Under the pieces are notes generated by a model, which did not search any database, had not been told where the DNA came from, and was given only the letters and a program-made list of their open reading frames with translations. A stretch of 64,000 nucleotides of DNA from positions 1 through 64,000 of the forward strand of contig CBDUZW010000007.1 of the NCBI GenBank assembly GCA_965371805.1, in the 5' to 3' direction. Made by a program: the position numbers and the translations under genes. The stretch is from JAOZTV01 sp965371805 (GTDB lineage Bacteria; Acidobacteriota; Aminicenantia; UBA2199). Of the stretch, positions 34,775-44,792 are shown in pieces. How positions within the stretch are numbered: the first letter of the stretch is position 1; each line of letters opens with the position of its first letter.

Positions 34775-35572
34775 ATGAAAAAAAGTATTGCAGTAATGAC
34801 AATTGCCGGATCAGATTCAGGTGGTGGTGCCGGGATTCAAGCTGATCTAAAAACATTTTCAGCACTAGGGGTTTATGGTACTACTATTATAACATCTGTA
34901 ACAGCACAAAACCTGAATAAAATTACAGGATTTTCTGTACTCCCAGCTGAATTAGTTCATAAGCAAATCAAAACAGTATTGAATTGCTATCCTGTAAAAG
35001 CCGTTAAAACAGGAATCCTATATTCAGAGCAAATAATAAGTATAGTTAAAAAATCATTAAACGAAAAAATTAGATATAAAAAACTTAAGCTTATTATTGA
35101 TCCAGTTATGATATCTACTTCAGGAAAACCTTTAATAGGTAAACAGGCTTTGAACAAATTACAATCAGAATTATTCTCTCTTGCATCATTGATCACCCCA
35201 AATATTCCAGAAGCTGAATTTCTCTCAAAGAATAAAATAAGTTCTTTAGAGGATATGAAGAAAACTGCGTCCATATTATATGAAATTTATAAGGTCCCAT
35301 TCTTAATAAAAGGAGGTCATCTGCCAAAAACAGCAAATGACGTTTTGATAAGCGAAGATGGAATTAATATTTATGATTCTAAAAAAATATCAGGAATAAA
35401 TACACATGGATCCGGCTGTACATTATCAGCTGCAATTACTGCCTTTCTAGGACAGGATTATACTCTTACTGAATCAATAAACTCAGCAAAAGAATATATG
35501 ATATCATCACTATTAGATCCAATACAGATTACAGAAAATATACAGATAATTAATCATTTTAGTAATTATTAA
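34775..35572 (+). CDS. thiD: Hydroxymethylpyrimidine/phosphomethylpyrimidine kinase ThiD
   Basis: 265 residues, full length. It phosphorylates HMP and HMP-P in thiamine synthesis or salvage. N-terminal T-I-A-G-S-D-S-G-G-G-A-G-I-Q-A-D-L-K is diagnostic, as is the ATP-binding end G-S-G-C-T-L-S-A-A. A GAGG ribosome site and a perfect TATAAT (34741-34746) lie upstream, without a clear -35. I looked for a TPP riboswitch in the 189-bp upstream gap and saw no CTGAGA-type core. No other thi genes are near. Confidence 0.95.
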   Translation: MKKSIAVMTIAGSDSGGGAGIQADLKTFSALGVYGTTIITSVTAQNLNKITGFSVLPAELVHKQIKTVLNCYPVKAVKTGILYSEQIISIVKKSLNEKIRYKKLKLIIDPVMISTSGKPLIGKQALNKLQSELFSLASLITPNIPEAEFLSKNKISSLEDMKKTASILYEIYKVPFLIKGGHLPKTANDVLISEDGINIYDSKKISGINTHGSGCTLSAAITAFLGQDYTLTESINSAKEYMISSLLDPIQITENIQIINHFSNY

Positions 35573-35614
35573 AAATCCAGATCCTTATTTTGTTAATTAC
35601 TAAAAAAAAAAATA

Positions 35615-35643
35615 TTTAAAAAAAAAAAATATTATGATATAAT
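35615..35643 (+). promoter_or_regulatory. Extended -10 promoter of the ferritin-like gene
   Basis: TGATATAAT (35635-35643) is a perfect extended -10 (TGnTATAAT); TTTAAA (35615-35620) sits 17 bp upstream as a weak -35. An AAGGAG site (35655-35660) and the ATG follow. Confidence 0.6.
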
Positions 35644-35667
35644 TTACCTCTTAAAAGGAGTTAAAAA

Positions 35668-36174
35668 ATGAATGATAATTTAATTGTTTCTGACTTATTT
35701 GAATTGGCAGCACTAATTGAACAGGATGGTTTTGCTTTTTATACAGAAAGTGCAAAGAAGTTAAAAGATATAAAACTCATTTCCTTCTTTCATTTTCTCG
35801 CTGAAGAGGAATTGAAACATGAAAGGTATTTAAGAAGTATCAAGAACAGGGCAAATGGTTTTTCCAACATGGCATCTCTTCCAAAAGAATATAATGAGAC
35901 TTTAAAAAACTATATGGATTCACTTGCTCCTAGAAAGAATACTAATCTGAAAAAAATGATCGATGATGTTTCAACAGTTGATGATGCATTAAACCTGGCT
36001 CTTGAGTTTGAAAAAGATAGTGTCGTTTTTTATTCTATGTTAAAAACTGTAGCACATAGGGGCCTGCATACAATGCTTGATGAGATAATAGCAGGAGAAG
36101 TAACACATATAGTGAAAATATATCAGTTTAAAACTATAGGACTTCCTGAACCAATGGACAAACACTCAAGCTAG
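35668..36174 (+). CDS. Rubrerythrin/ferritin-like diiron protein
   Basis: 168 residues in two helical pairs. The diiron ligands are readable: E18, E48-x-x-H51, E115 (or E113) and E144-x-x-H147, the ferritin-like ExxH pattern. There is no C-terminal rubredoxin domain, so it is an erythrin-only form. Such proteins reduce peroxide or handle iron in anaerobes; the electron donor is not predictable. It has AAGGAG and its own extended -10 promoter, and stands apart from thiD. Confidence 0.88.
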   Translation: MNDNLIVSDLFELAALIEQDGFAFYTESAKKLKDIKLISFFHFLAEEELKHERYLRSIKNRANGFSNMASLPKEYNETLKNYMDSLAPRKNTNLKKMIDDVSTVDDALNLALEFEKDSVVFYSMLKTVAHRGLHTMLDEIIAGEVTHIVKIYQFKTIGLPEPMDKHSS

Positions 36175-36211
36175 ATTATATCCATTAAGATCGTTTAAAC
36201 TACCCCTTCTC

Positions 36212-36240
36212 TTGTATAAAGACATAATATTGTATATAAT
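36212..36240 (+). promoter_or_regulatory. Promoter giving a predicted leaderless mRNA for mazG
   Basis: TTGTAT (36212-36217), a 17-bp spacer, perfect TATAAT (36235-36240), then 6 nt to the ATG at 36247. No ribosome site precedes the ATG. Confidence 0.6.
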
Positions 36241-36246
36241 TTTTCT

Positions 36247-37038
36247 ATGAAAGAAATTGATAATTTAATACATATAATTGAGAAGTTGAGAAATCCTGAC
36301 GGAGGTTGTCCCTGGGATCTAAAGCAAACTCCTGAAACATTGAGAGAGTATATAATTGAGGAAGCTCATGAATTAACTGAAGCTATTGATCTGGGTAAAA
36401 AAAAAAAAATAATTGAAGAGTCTGGAGATCTTCTTTTACAGATAGTTTTAATAAGCCAAATATTTAAAGAAAAAGGTGATTTTGAATTAAATGATGTTGT
36501 CGTTGAATTAAAGGATAAACTAATAAGAAGACATCCTCATGTTTTTGGAGATGTTATTGTTAATTCAGCAGAAGAAGTAAAGGCGAACTGGGAAAAAATA
36601 AAGAAAACTGAGAAGAATAAAAAAAGTATAATTTCTGACTATCCTAATTCAATGCCCTCCCTTCAGGTTTCAAAAAGAATAGCAGAACAGGCGTCAAGTG
36701 TTGGGTTCGACTGGAATGAACCTTTAAAAGCGCTGGAAAAGGTAGAAGAGGAAATCGCAGAGTTAAAAGTTGAAATAGTCAAAAGTAATAAGAAGGCATG
36801 CTATGAAGAGATTGGCGATTTAATATTTGCAACAGCAAATGTTTCAAGACTATTAAAAATCAATCCGGATATAGCTTTAAAAAGTGCAAATGATAAATTT
36901 AAAAAAAGGTTTAGATTTATTGAAGAACATCTAAAAGCTGGAAACAAAGAGATCTCAGAAACACCTTTAGATGAGCTGGAAGATATATGGAATATGGCTA
37001 AAAAGATGGAGAATTCAGATACTCAAGGAGGCTTATAA
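36247..37038 (+). CDS. mazG: Nucleoside triphosphate pyrophosphohydrolase MazG
   Basis: 263 residues with two tandem MazG domains, as in E. coli. It hydrolyses NTPs and dNTPs to monophosphates and pyrophosphate. Motifs: C-P-W-D-L-K-Q-T-P-E-T-L near the start, E-E-A-H-E-L-T-E-A-I with E-S-G-D-L-L (Mg-binding), and the second-domain E-E-I-A-E-L-K with Y-E-E-I-G-D-L-I-F-A. The mRNA is predicted to begin at or within a base of the ATG. The stop overlaps the GH13 start by one base (TAATG). Confidence 0.95.
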   Translation: MKEIDNLIHIIEKLRNPDGGCPWDLKQTPETLREYIIEEAHELTEAIDLGKKKKIIEESGDLLLQIVLISQIFKEKGDFELNDVVVELKDKLIRRHPHVFGDVIVNSAEEVKANWEKIKKTEKNKKSIISDYPNSMPSLQVSKRIAEQASSVGFDWNEPLKALEKVEEEIAELKVEIVKSNKKACYEEIGDLIFATANVSRLLKINPDIALKSANDKFKKRFRFIEEHLKAGNKEISETPLDELEDIWNMAKKMENSDTQGGL

Positions 37039-40000
37039 TGTTAAAAACAGATATAAATCAAACAGAATATTTTTTGTTTTTTTCAAAGAATACAATCCTT
37101 TCATATAATCTTTCTAATTTCATTGACAAAAATTCAGAAACACTTCAAATTTCCACAATTGAAGAAAAAAGGAAATTATCAGATCATCTAAATAAGATAA
37201 GACTAAACACTAAAAGTAGAAAAAAGCAGATTAGATCAAGCCATTTAAATGGTATGGTGCTTATTTTAGAAACCTTATTATTTGTTTTTCATAAATACCA
37301 GAAAGATAATCCTATTTTTAATATTAATGAAGTCAGCAATTTTGTAGCAGAAAAAATAGATAAAAACAAATTCTCTAAATCTCTATTTTTTTTTAATGAA
37401 GAATTTCTGAGAGTTTCAAACAATAAAATTCAAAAAAATAAAATTAAAAATTTAAACAATACGAAAGACTCCAATCAGATTATGACTGAAGAACTTTTGT
37501 TATTATGGCTTGCAAATTCAAATCCAGCTTTTTCAACATTTACTGATATGTTTAATGACCAAATATTATTGGAAAACTCTAATTATGATGATATTATTTT
37601 AAATATTAAACTCTTCTTTAAAGATGCTCCAGGAGTATTAAAAAATGACACAAATATTATTGACTTATTGTTAGAACCAGGTAGGAAGTTTCCGAATTCA
37701 ATTTTTAGTCAACTAAACTATATCAGAGAAAACTGGGGTGATATCCTGGGAGATTTTATGCTTAAACTCATGAGAGGCATGGATCTCATAAAAGAAGAGG
37801 AAAAGTTAGGTTTAGGCGGTCCTGGAAAACAGGAAGTATTATCCTATAAAGATATTAGCCTGAGTGAAGAGAGAGAGAGATTTAGTCCGGATAGAGATTG
37901 GATGCCCAATCTTGTTCTGCTTGCCAAAACTGTTTATGTATGGCTTTTTCAATTATCAAAAAAATATAATTATAAGATAGAAAAATTAGATCAAATTCCT
38001 GACCAGGAGTTAGATGAAATGGCCGATATGGGTATTACAGGCTTATGGTTGATTGGAATATGGGAAAGGAGTAAGGCTTCAAAACAAATCAAACAAATCT
38101 GTGGAAACCCAGAGGCAATATCTTCTGCGTACTCTATCTTTGAGTACAAAGTTTCTGAAGAACTTGGTGGAGAATCAGCGATCGACAATCTGAAATACCG
38201 GGCAGAAAAAAGAGGAATAAGATTAGGAGCAGATATGGTGCCTAATCATATGGGAATTGACTCTCCCTGGGTAATGGATAAACCTGAGCATTTCATCCAT
38301 CTTGATTATTGTCCCTACCCCTCTCATACATTTAATGGACCTGACCTCTCTTCAAGAGACGATATTGAAATAAAGATAGAAGATCATTATTACGACCGGA
38401 CTGACGCTGCAGTAGAATTTAGATTGACAGATAAAAAATCGGGTTCTACAAAATATATTTATCATGGAAACGATGGTACTACAATGCCCTGGAATGATAC
38501 TGCTCAATTAAACTATTTAATTCCGGAAGTTCGTGAAGCTGCGATTCAAACAATACTACGAGTTTCAAGAAAATTCCCAATTATAAGATTTGATGCTGCA
38601 ATGACTTTAACAAAATTACACTATCATAGATTATGGTTTCCAGAGCCAGGTTCAGGTGGAGATATCCCAACAAGATCTGAAAATGGGATGAGCAAGGGTG
38701 AATTCTCAAAAATTATGGGAGAAGAGTTCTGGAGCGAAGTTGTAAGGAGAGTTGCAGAAGAATCTGACGACACACTTCTATTAGCAGAGGCATTCTGGTT
38801 AATGGAGGCATATTTCGTAAGAACACTTGGAATGCATAGAGTATATAATAGCGCATTTATGAATTTCCTTAAAAATGAGGAAAACTCACAATTTAGAACA
38901 TCAATAAAAAACACAATTGAATTTAATCCAGAAATACTTAAGAGATTTGTAAATTTTTTAAATAATCCGGATGAAGAGACTGCAGTAGTTCAATTTGGAA
39001 AAGATGACAAATATTTCGGAGTAACTATCCTTGTTTCTACCCTTCCAGGATTACCCATGTTTGGACATGGACAAATAGAAGGATACTCGGAAAAATATGG
39101 AATGGAGTATAAAAGACCATACTGGGATGAAAAACCGGATGAATGGATAATAGAAAGACATTATAAAGAAATATTCCCGGTACTGAAAAAAAGACATTTA
39201 TTTTCAGGAGTAAAGAACTTCAGACTCTATGACTTTTATCTACATAGCGGGAATGTCAATGAGGATGTAATTGTCTATTCAAACAGATTTAATAATGAAT
39301 CATCATTAATAATCTATCATAATAAATTTGAGAACACAGCCGGTTGGATCAATGTTTCCTCACCATATTTGAAGATAAGTGAAAATAATGACAAGAATGA
39401 AATGGTCAATGAAACCCTCTCATTCTGTCTTGGACTTACACCAGGAAAGAATAAATTTGTAATATTTAAAGATTTTATTTCTGGATTAGAGTATATCAGA
39501 AATATAGAAGACTTAAATAAAAACGGACTTTTTGTTGAATTAGATGCATTCAAATATCATGTTTTCTTAAACTTTAAAGAGGTTGTAGACTCAGACGCTA
39601 AGATATATTCAAAATTAAATAAAGTTCTAAATGGAAAAGGAGTATATAGTATCGATAGTGCGGTGTCAAACCTCATATTCAAACCTCTGCTTGATAAGAT
39701 TGAATATTTCGTTTATTCCATTCTATCTGAAAAGAAACTGGCAAAATTGAAACTGGAAAAATCTGTTAGTGAAATTTTTAAAATTGCAAAAGATGTTAAT
39801 AATTCAAATATTGACATCTCTATCTTAATCAGTGAGATCCTGAATGAGACTAATTTATTTAATTTGAAAAAACACTACCTGAAAGTTGAAATGTTTTCAT
39901 TTATGAACATTAAAATGCAGACAATTTTCTTATTATTGTCTATGATTGAAAAGCTTGAATATGTAATTAATAAAAATGATATTGATAGATGGATTTTAAA

Positions 40001-40430
40001 AGAAGCAATAAACAAAACTTTCCTTAAACTAAAAATTGAAGATCTGGATCCTCATCATACAGAATCTTTGCTCAGATCTCTTCTACTCTATAAAAAAATG
40101 TTGATCAAATTAAAGGAAAAGAAATTAAAACTGAGTCCAACTGATATAATTGATCTACTTTCAGAGCCTGTTATAAAAGCTTTCTTAGGTGTAAATATTC
40201 ACAATAATATTGAGTGGTTCAACAAAGAAAAAGCTGAAGAACTTCTAAACTGGTCATTTTTTATTTCAATCACTCCAATTCTGACAGAGAATAATAATGA
40301 TCTTAATACTAAAGATAAAGAAAAGATAAAAAAATATGAGGAGAAGGCTCAATTAGTAAATGAGGCTATTTCCCGGTCAAAATTTCATTTTGATCTATTA
40401 TTGAAATATATTGAGGGGTATTCTAAATAA
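37038..40430 (+). CDS. Large alpha-amylase-family (GH13) glycoside hydrolase
   Basis: 1130 residues, with no signal peptide, so it is cytoplasmic. The GH13 barrel spans about 280-760. Region I D-M-V-P-N-H (about 400), region II I-I-R-F-D-A-A-M (nucleophile Asp, about 518) and region III L-L-L-A-E-A-F-W (acid/base Glu, about 583) are intact. Region IV reads N-N-P-D-E (about 642), with Pro where most enzymes have the His of HD. About 250 N-terminal and 350 C-terminal residues are mostly helical and unrecognised. It probably acts on a storage alpha-glucan, but this is unproved. It is coupled by one-base overlaps to mazG and the LOG gene. Confidence 0.85.
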   Translation: MLKTDINQTEYFLFFSKNTILSYNLSNFIDKNSETLQISTIEEKRKLSDHLNKIRLNTKSRKKQIRSSHLNGMVLILETLLFVFHKYQKDNPIFNINEVSNFVAEKIDKNKFSKSLFFFNEEFLRVSNNKIQKNKIKNLNNTKDSNQIMTEELLLLWLANSNPAFSTFTDMFNDQILLENSNYDDIILNIKLFFKDAPGVLKNDTNIIDLLLEPGRKFPNSIFSQLNYIRENWGDILGDFMLKLMRGMDLIKEEEKLGLGGPGKQEVLSYKDISLSEERERFSPDRDWMPNLVLLAKTVYVWLFQLSKKYNYKIEKLDQIPDQELDEMADMGITGLWLIGIWERSKASKQIKQICGNPEAISSAYSIFEYKVSEELGGESAIDNLKYRAEKRGIRLGADMVPNHMGIDSPWVMDKPEHFIHLDYCPYPSHTFNGPDLSSRDDIEIKIEDHYYDRTDAAVEFRLTDKKSGSTKYIYHGNDGTTMPWNDTAQLNYLIPEVREAAIQTILRVSRKFPIIRFDAAMTLTKLHYHRLWFPEPGSGGDIPTRSENGMSKGEFSKIMGEEFWSEVVRRVAEESDDTLLLAEAFWLMEAYFVRTLGMHRVYNSAFMNFLKNEENSQFRTSIKNTIEFNPEILKRFVNFLNNPDEETAVVQFGKDDKYFGVTILVSTLPGLPMFGHGQIEGYSEKYGMEYKRPYWDEKPDEWIIERHYKEIFPVLKKRHLFSGVKNFRLYDFYLHSGNVNEDVIVYSNRFNNESSLIIYHNKFENTAGWINVSSPYLKISENNDKNEMVNETLSFCLGLTPGKNKFVIFKDFISGLEYIRNIEDLNKNGLFVELDAFKYHVFLNFKEVVDSDAKIYSKLNKVLNGKGVYSIDSAVSNLIFKPLLDKIEYFVYSILSEKKLAKLKLEKSVSEIFKIAKDVNNSNIDISILISEILNETNLFNLKKHYLKVEMFSFMNIKMQTIFLLLSMIEKLEYVINKNDIDRWILKEAINKTFLKLKIEDLDPHHTESLLRSLLLYKKMLIKLKEKKLKLSPTDIIDLLSEPVIKAFLGVNIHNNIEWFNKEKAEELLNWSFFISITPILTENNNDLNTKDKEKIKKYEEKAQLVNEAISRSKFHFDLLLKYIEGYSK

Positions 40431-41014
40431 TGAATATAAAAAAAATATGTGTTTATTGTGCCTCTTCTAAAAAAGTTCATAAAGATTATTATTCAGAAGC
40501 AAACCTGCTTGGAAAAGAATTATCAGAAAATGGAATAATTACAGTTTATGGTGGCGGATCTGTTGGACTTATGGGAGAGGTTGCCGATAGTGTTCTAAAG
40601 AACAAGGGAAAAATCCAGGGTATTATTCCTCACTTTATGCAGGAACTTGAATGGGGACATAAGGGACTTACCGAATTGATCCAGGTAGAAGACATGCATG
40701 AAAGAAAAAAAATGATGATCAAGGATACAGATGCAGTAATTGCCCTTCCCGGTGGTACAGGTACCTTGGAAGAGCTTTCGGAAGCAATTACAATGAAGAG
40801 ATTAGGCTTATACTTTAGTCCAATAATCATCGTGAATACAAATGGGTTTTATTCTCCCCTGATTCAAATGCTTGAAAAGATGGTTGATGAAAATTTTCTC
40901 AGAAAGGAGCACCTGAAAATGTGGACAGTTGTAGATAGCGTTAAGGATATAGTTAAAACAATAAAATCCATACCTCCCTGGGATGAAAATGCCATAAGAT
41001 TTGCAGCAGTATAG
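40430..41014 (+). CDS. LOG-family protein (TIGR00730-type)
   Basis: 194 residues. The Rossmann-fold motif L-P-G-G-T-G-T-L-E-E-L-S-E matches PGGxGTxxE of the LOG family, which release nucleobase from nucleoside monophosphates (cytokinin riboside 5'-phosphate phosphoribohydrolase activity in characterised members). V-Y-G-G-G-S-V-G-L-M-G is also typical. In bacteria the natural substrate is often a purine nucleotide. A one-base overlap (TAATG) with the GH13 gene makes it the third gene of the mazG unit. Confidence 0.92.
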   Translation: MNIKKICVYCASSKKVHKDYYSEANLLGKELSENGIITVYGGGSVGLMGEVADSVLKNKGKIQGIIPHFMQELEWGHKGLTELIQVEDMHERKKMMIKDTDAVIALPGGTGTLEELSEAITMKRLGLYFSPIIIVNTNGFYSPLIQMLEKMVDENFLRKEHLKMWTVVDSVKDIVKTIKSIPPWDENAIRFAAV

Positions 41015-41049
41015 AATCAAAAAGCAAAGATAATTCTATTTACAATATC

Positions 41050-42195
41050 TTAAACAACCCTGATTATGGTTTTTCTAAATTGAGACGGCGATTCACCTGA
41101 TATATCTTTAAAGACACGATTGAATGTTGAAAGAGAATTAAAACCTGAATCAAAAGCTATCTTTACTAATTTATCATCAACTGAATTTGAATTCTCCAAA
41201 CGTTCTTTTGCCTCGTTTACACGATAATTATTTATGAACCGATAGAAATTCTGTCCCATATTATCATTGATAACCTGGGATAATTGATGGATTGTTAAAC
41301 CCATCATATTAGATAATTGAGGCAGAGTTAGAGCAGGTTCAGTAAAAGGTTTTGATTCATTCATCATCAACAACAGTCTATTTTTAACTTCAATAGATTT
41401 TTCTATTGACAACCCTGTTTTTTCATATTTTACAGCTCTATTTTCAGAAGTCATTTTTTCTGGATGCAGATCAAAAATTTCAGGTTGGCTTAAACCCCGA
41501 TAACCAATTGTAAAAATAAAAAGTGATAATAAAAAAAATGTAATCGCATCATCCATCTTTGTTTTAATTAATTCTTCAGGAAGAAAACTTTGAAGCCCAA
41601 CAGCAGTAATCCAGATTGCAATAATAAGTACCACCAGATGTCTGATCCATATAAGGCTAACATTCCCAAGTTCAGAGTATGATTTTCTGATATTTTTTGA
41701 ATGCATTCTAAAAAGACGAAAACAGAGTATTATATAGAACAATACTTGAGACAAGCTAATAAACATTGATATATAAGATATTAAATTTATCTCAAAATAA
41801 GTTTCATATAAAAAATTTTGATGCATCTTTGAAGGTAAAAAAAATATGGATGAATAGTAAAGAAGAGATAATGCCATGGGTATCATATGCAGAAAATATT
41901 TTTTTGAAAGTTGAAATTGTGGAGTAGTTAATGATTTTATATACATGTACAATAATGGGCCAAAACTATAAAATAGTGAATTAAAAAAAGGTGACAACCA
42001 CCATAATTTAATATATATTCCAGAAGAAACATATAAAGGGAAAAGTATACCAATGGAAAACAGAAGGACCATTAATGCAAGTATTTTATTGGCAATCTGG
42101 TTCTTTTTTTTTGTTATAAGAATAATTGAGAGAAAGACTCCATGAATTGCAGCAATTGAATTAATAATAAATACAATTTTTATAAATTGGGTCAT
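41050..42195 (-). CDS. Membrane-anchored AraC-family transcription regulator
   Basis: 381 residues. The first 240 contain about seven hydrophobic segments (7TM-like sensor), and the C-terminal 100 form an AraC-type double helix-turn-helix (L-V-K-I-A-F-D-S-G-F-N-S-L-S-T-F-N-R-V-F and S-P-S-Q-F-R). This design fits a membrane sensor controlling a neighbour. It is divergent from the TonB-dependent receptor, its likely target. The start follows a TATAAT (42210-42205, minus) by 9 nt, so the leader is very short. The ligand is unknown. Confidence 0.9.
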   Translation of the reverse strand: MTQFIKIVFIINSIAAIHGVFLSIILITKKKNQIANKILALMVLLFSIGILFPLYVSSGIYIKLWWLSPFFNSLFYSFGPLLYMYIKSLTTPQFQLSKKYFLHMIPMALSLLYYSSIFFLPSKMHQNFLYETYFEINLISYISMFISLSQVLFYIILCFRLFRMHSKNIRKSYSELGNVSLIWIRHLVVLIIAIWITAVGLQSFLPEELIKTKMDDAITFFLLSLFIFTIGYRGLSQPEIFDLHPEKMTSENRAVKYEKTGLSIEKSIEVKNRLLLMMNESKPFTEPALTLPQLSNMMGLTIHQLSQVINDNMGQNFYRFINNYRVNEAKERLENSNSVDDKLVKIAFDSGFNSLSTFNRVFKDISGESPSQFRKTIIRVV

Positions 42196-42373
42196 CAGTC
42201 AGACATTATATTATATTAAATGAATAATGTATATCCTGGCTGTAATTTCAATTATTTCTAAATAAATCATTCCCTAACTTATAAGCTGGGGAGATAAAGT
42301 CTAAAAAAACAAATAGAATCTTCATTCCTCAGTATTTATAGAAAATAAAAAATTGAGGTAAAGGAGAAAATAT

Positions 42374-44692
42374 ATGTTTAAAAAAAAAAGTGTAGCATTT
42401 ACATTAACGTTATTATTATTATTTATTCAAGGCAATTTATTAGAAGCTGGAAATAGGCCAAGAACAGGAGTAATTGAAGGAACTCTTTTTGAATCAACCA
42501 GCCTTCATCCTCTCCCTGGAACGGATGTAAGTTTACTTGGAACAGACAATACAATTATTACAGACAAAGATGGAAAATTTATTTTCAACAATATCCCGGT
42601 TGGGACTTATGCAATAAGATTTAGTTTAGAAGGCATGAAAGCTCAAATTAAAACTGATATCATTGTAAAGTCTAATAAAAGCACAATTATAAATGCAAAG
42701 ATCCAATTAATAAGCAAAACTCAAGAATCTATTACAGTCTCTGCCAGTTATTTTAATCTGGCTTTTGATCAACCTGCCAATACTGTAAATTTCTCTAATG
42801 AAGAGATACGGCGTGCCCCGGGAACCGGAGGAGATGTTAGTAGAATTATTTCCAGTATGCCCAGCGTTGCTCAGGTTAGTGATCAGGCAAACAATCTTGT
42901 AGTTAGAGGCGGTAGTTCACATGAAAATCTTTTTCTGATTGATAACATTCAGATTCCCAACATAAATCATTTCCCCTTTCAAGGTTCTGGAGGGGGAGCA
43001 ATTTCATTAATTAATGTTGATTTTATCGAAGATGTTGAGTTTTTTGCAGGAGGTTTTTCAGCTATCTATGGAGACAGACTCTCTTCGGTTATGAATTTAC
43101 GTTTAAGAGAAGGAAGTCGTGAAAAATTTAATGGTCAATTATCTCTGGATTTTACTGGAGCAGGACTTAATATTGAAGGTCCAATTTCAGTGAAAAAAGG
43201 AAAAAGATCATCAGGCTCATGGATGTTTTCTGCCAGACGAAGTTATATTGATCTATTAAACAATATCATGGATACTGGTGCTGACATACAATATAGTGAC
43301 TTACAGGGCAAAATTGTTTACAATCTTTCAGCACGTAGCAAATTAACTTTATTAGGAATATCCGGAACAGACAAGAGTAATGTCTCACACGAAAATGCGA
43401 TTGATCAAGGTGAAACTCTATTTGGTAATACTGAAAACAAAGAATACACAATTGGATTGAACTGGTTTTGGATGTGGAGCGATAAAGGATATTCTAATAC
43501 ATCTATTTCACATACAAAAACTCATTTTGATTATAAATTTAGAAAAACCGTTACAGATTCCCTTTTTTTAAATAATTTATCAGAAGATGAAAGCCTGCAT
43601 ATTCGTAATGTTAATCATTTAAATCTCAGTTATAATCAAAAATTTCAATTCGGTTTTGAAGCTCATCATAATAATAGTTTGTATAATTATTTTACAGCAT
43701 CTTATATAGACCAATTAGGACAACAATCACCTGAAACTCAGAAACAGATTAATATAAGTGCAGATAAGGTATCATTTTTCCTTGATTATTCATTAACTGT
43801 CTTTTCAAAATTATCTTTTAATCTCGGTTTAAGAGCTGATTATTTTTCATATACAGGAAATATAACTTATTCTCCTCGTGGTTCAATAAGTTTCAAAGTT
43901 TCTGATCGTACGAGTCTCTCTGCATCTCTAGGAGTTTTTAGACAAACCCTGCCTTTACTCTTATTATATCAAAACGAAAAAAACAAGGAACTGCAGGACC
44001 CATCAGCTCTTCAGTACTCTTTTGGATTTAATCATATATTCGGAGAATCAATCAAATTAAATATTGAGACTTATTATAAGAAGTATGAGAATTTCCCTAT
44101 AGATCCACAGCAACAATCTTTATGTTTATTAGATGATATATTTGGATTTTTACTTTTTGGAGACAACCCCCTATCGGACAAAGGCAAAGCATCTTCTTAT
44201 GGAGTCGAGTTTGTTTTACAGAAAAAATTAAAAGAAAAGTTTTATGGAATGATCAGCAGTTCAATATTCCAGACACAATACAGAGATTTAAGTGGGAAAT
44301 GGTATGACCGTATATTTGACAATAGATATATATTTGCAGTTCAGGGAGGTTATAAACCGAATCAAAAATGGGAATTTTCTATTAAATGGACAATTGCAGG
44401 CGGAAGACCATATACACCGTTTGACATTGAATTATCTGAAGCGGCAAATAGTGGTATATTTGACCAGTCCAGAATAAACAGTAAACGGATGCCTGCCTAT
44501 CATTCTCTTAATTTAAGATTTGACAGACGGTTTTATTTTAATAAATCCAATTTAACTGTATATCTGAGTGTATGGAATGCTTATAATAACAAAAATGTAG
44601 CAAGTCATTATTGGAATGAGATAGAAAATAAATCCGACTATAGTTATCAATTCAGTATTCTACCTGTATTCGGGATTGAATTTGAATTTTAA
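42374..44692 (+). CDS. TonB-dependent outer-membrane receptor with CarboxypepD-like N-terminal domain
   Basis: 772 residues. A signal peptide (about 1-25) is followed by a carboxypeptidase-regulatory-like domain (G-V-I-E-G-T-L-F-E to about 110), a plug domain (P-G-T-G-G-D-V-S-R-I-I; D-V-E-F-F-A-G-G-F-S-A-I-Y-G-D-R) and a 22-strand-type barrel ending in Phe. These receptors import large or scarce substrates using TonB-ExbBD energy. No substrate-binding lipoprotein (SusD type) is adjacent, so polysaccharide uptake is not implied. AAGGAG lies at 42361-42366. A strong terminator follows at 44711. Confidence 0.92.
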   Translation: MFKKKSVAFTLTLLLLFIQGNLLEAGNRPRTGVIEGTLFESTSLHPLPGTDVSLLGTDNTIITDKDGKFIFNNIPVGTYAIRFSLEGMKAQIKTDIIVKSNKSTIINAKIQLISKTQESITVSASYFNLAFDQPANTVNFSNEEIRRAPGTGGDVSRIISSMPSVAQVSDQANNLVVRGGSSHENLFLIDNIQIPNINHFPFQGSGGGAISLINVDFIEDVEFFAGGFSAIYGDRLSSVMNLRLREGSREKFNGQLSLDFTGAGLNIEGPISVKKGKRSSGSWMFSARRSYIDLLNNIMDTGADIQYSDLQGKIVYNLSARSKLTLLGISGTDKSNVSHENAIDQGETLFGNTENKEYTIGLNWFWMWSDKGYSNTSISHTKTHFDYKFRKTVTDSLFLNNLSEDESLHIRNVNHLNLSYNQKFQFGFEAHHNNSLYNYFTASYIDQLGQQSPETQKQINISADKVSFFLDYSLTVFSKLSFNLGLRADYFSYTGNITYSPRGSISFKVSDRTSLSASLGVFRQTLPLLLLYQNEKNKELQDPSALQYSFGFNHIFGESIKLNIETYYKKYENFPIDPQQQSLCLLDDIFGFLLFGDNPLSDKGKASSYGVEFVLQKKLKEKFYGMISSSIFQTQYRDLSGKWYDRIFDNRYIFAVQGGYKPNQKWEFSIKWTIAGGRPYTPFDIELSEAANSGIFDQSRINSKRMPAYHSLNLRFDRRFYFNKSNLTVYLSVWNAYNNKNVASHYWNEIENKSDYSYQFSILPVFGIEFEF

Positions 44693-44710
44693 GTTTTAGA
44701 CTGGATTCCC

Positions 44711-44727
44711 AGGGGGCATTGCCCCCT
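44711..44727 (+). terminator. Rho-independent terminator after the TonB receptor
   Basis: AGGGGGC (44711-44717), loop ATT, GCCCCCT (44721-44727), a perfect 7-bp G+C-rich stem followed by a T-rich stretch. It is the clearest terminator in the window. Confidence 0.85.
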
Positions 44728-44792
44728 ATTTTCTATTTAATTTTCAATTTAACTTTTTGTTGACTATTTTTTTTTGGCTCTATAACTAAAAA

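Noticed and set aside
35596..35630. Poly-A tracts before the ferritin-like gene and elsewhere as sequencing errors or repeats.
   Set aside because: They lie in non-coding DNA or in intact frames (for example in mazG and GH13) and fit the general A+T richness.
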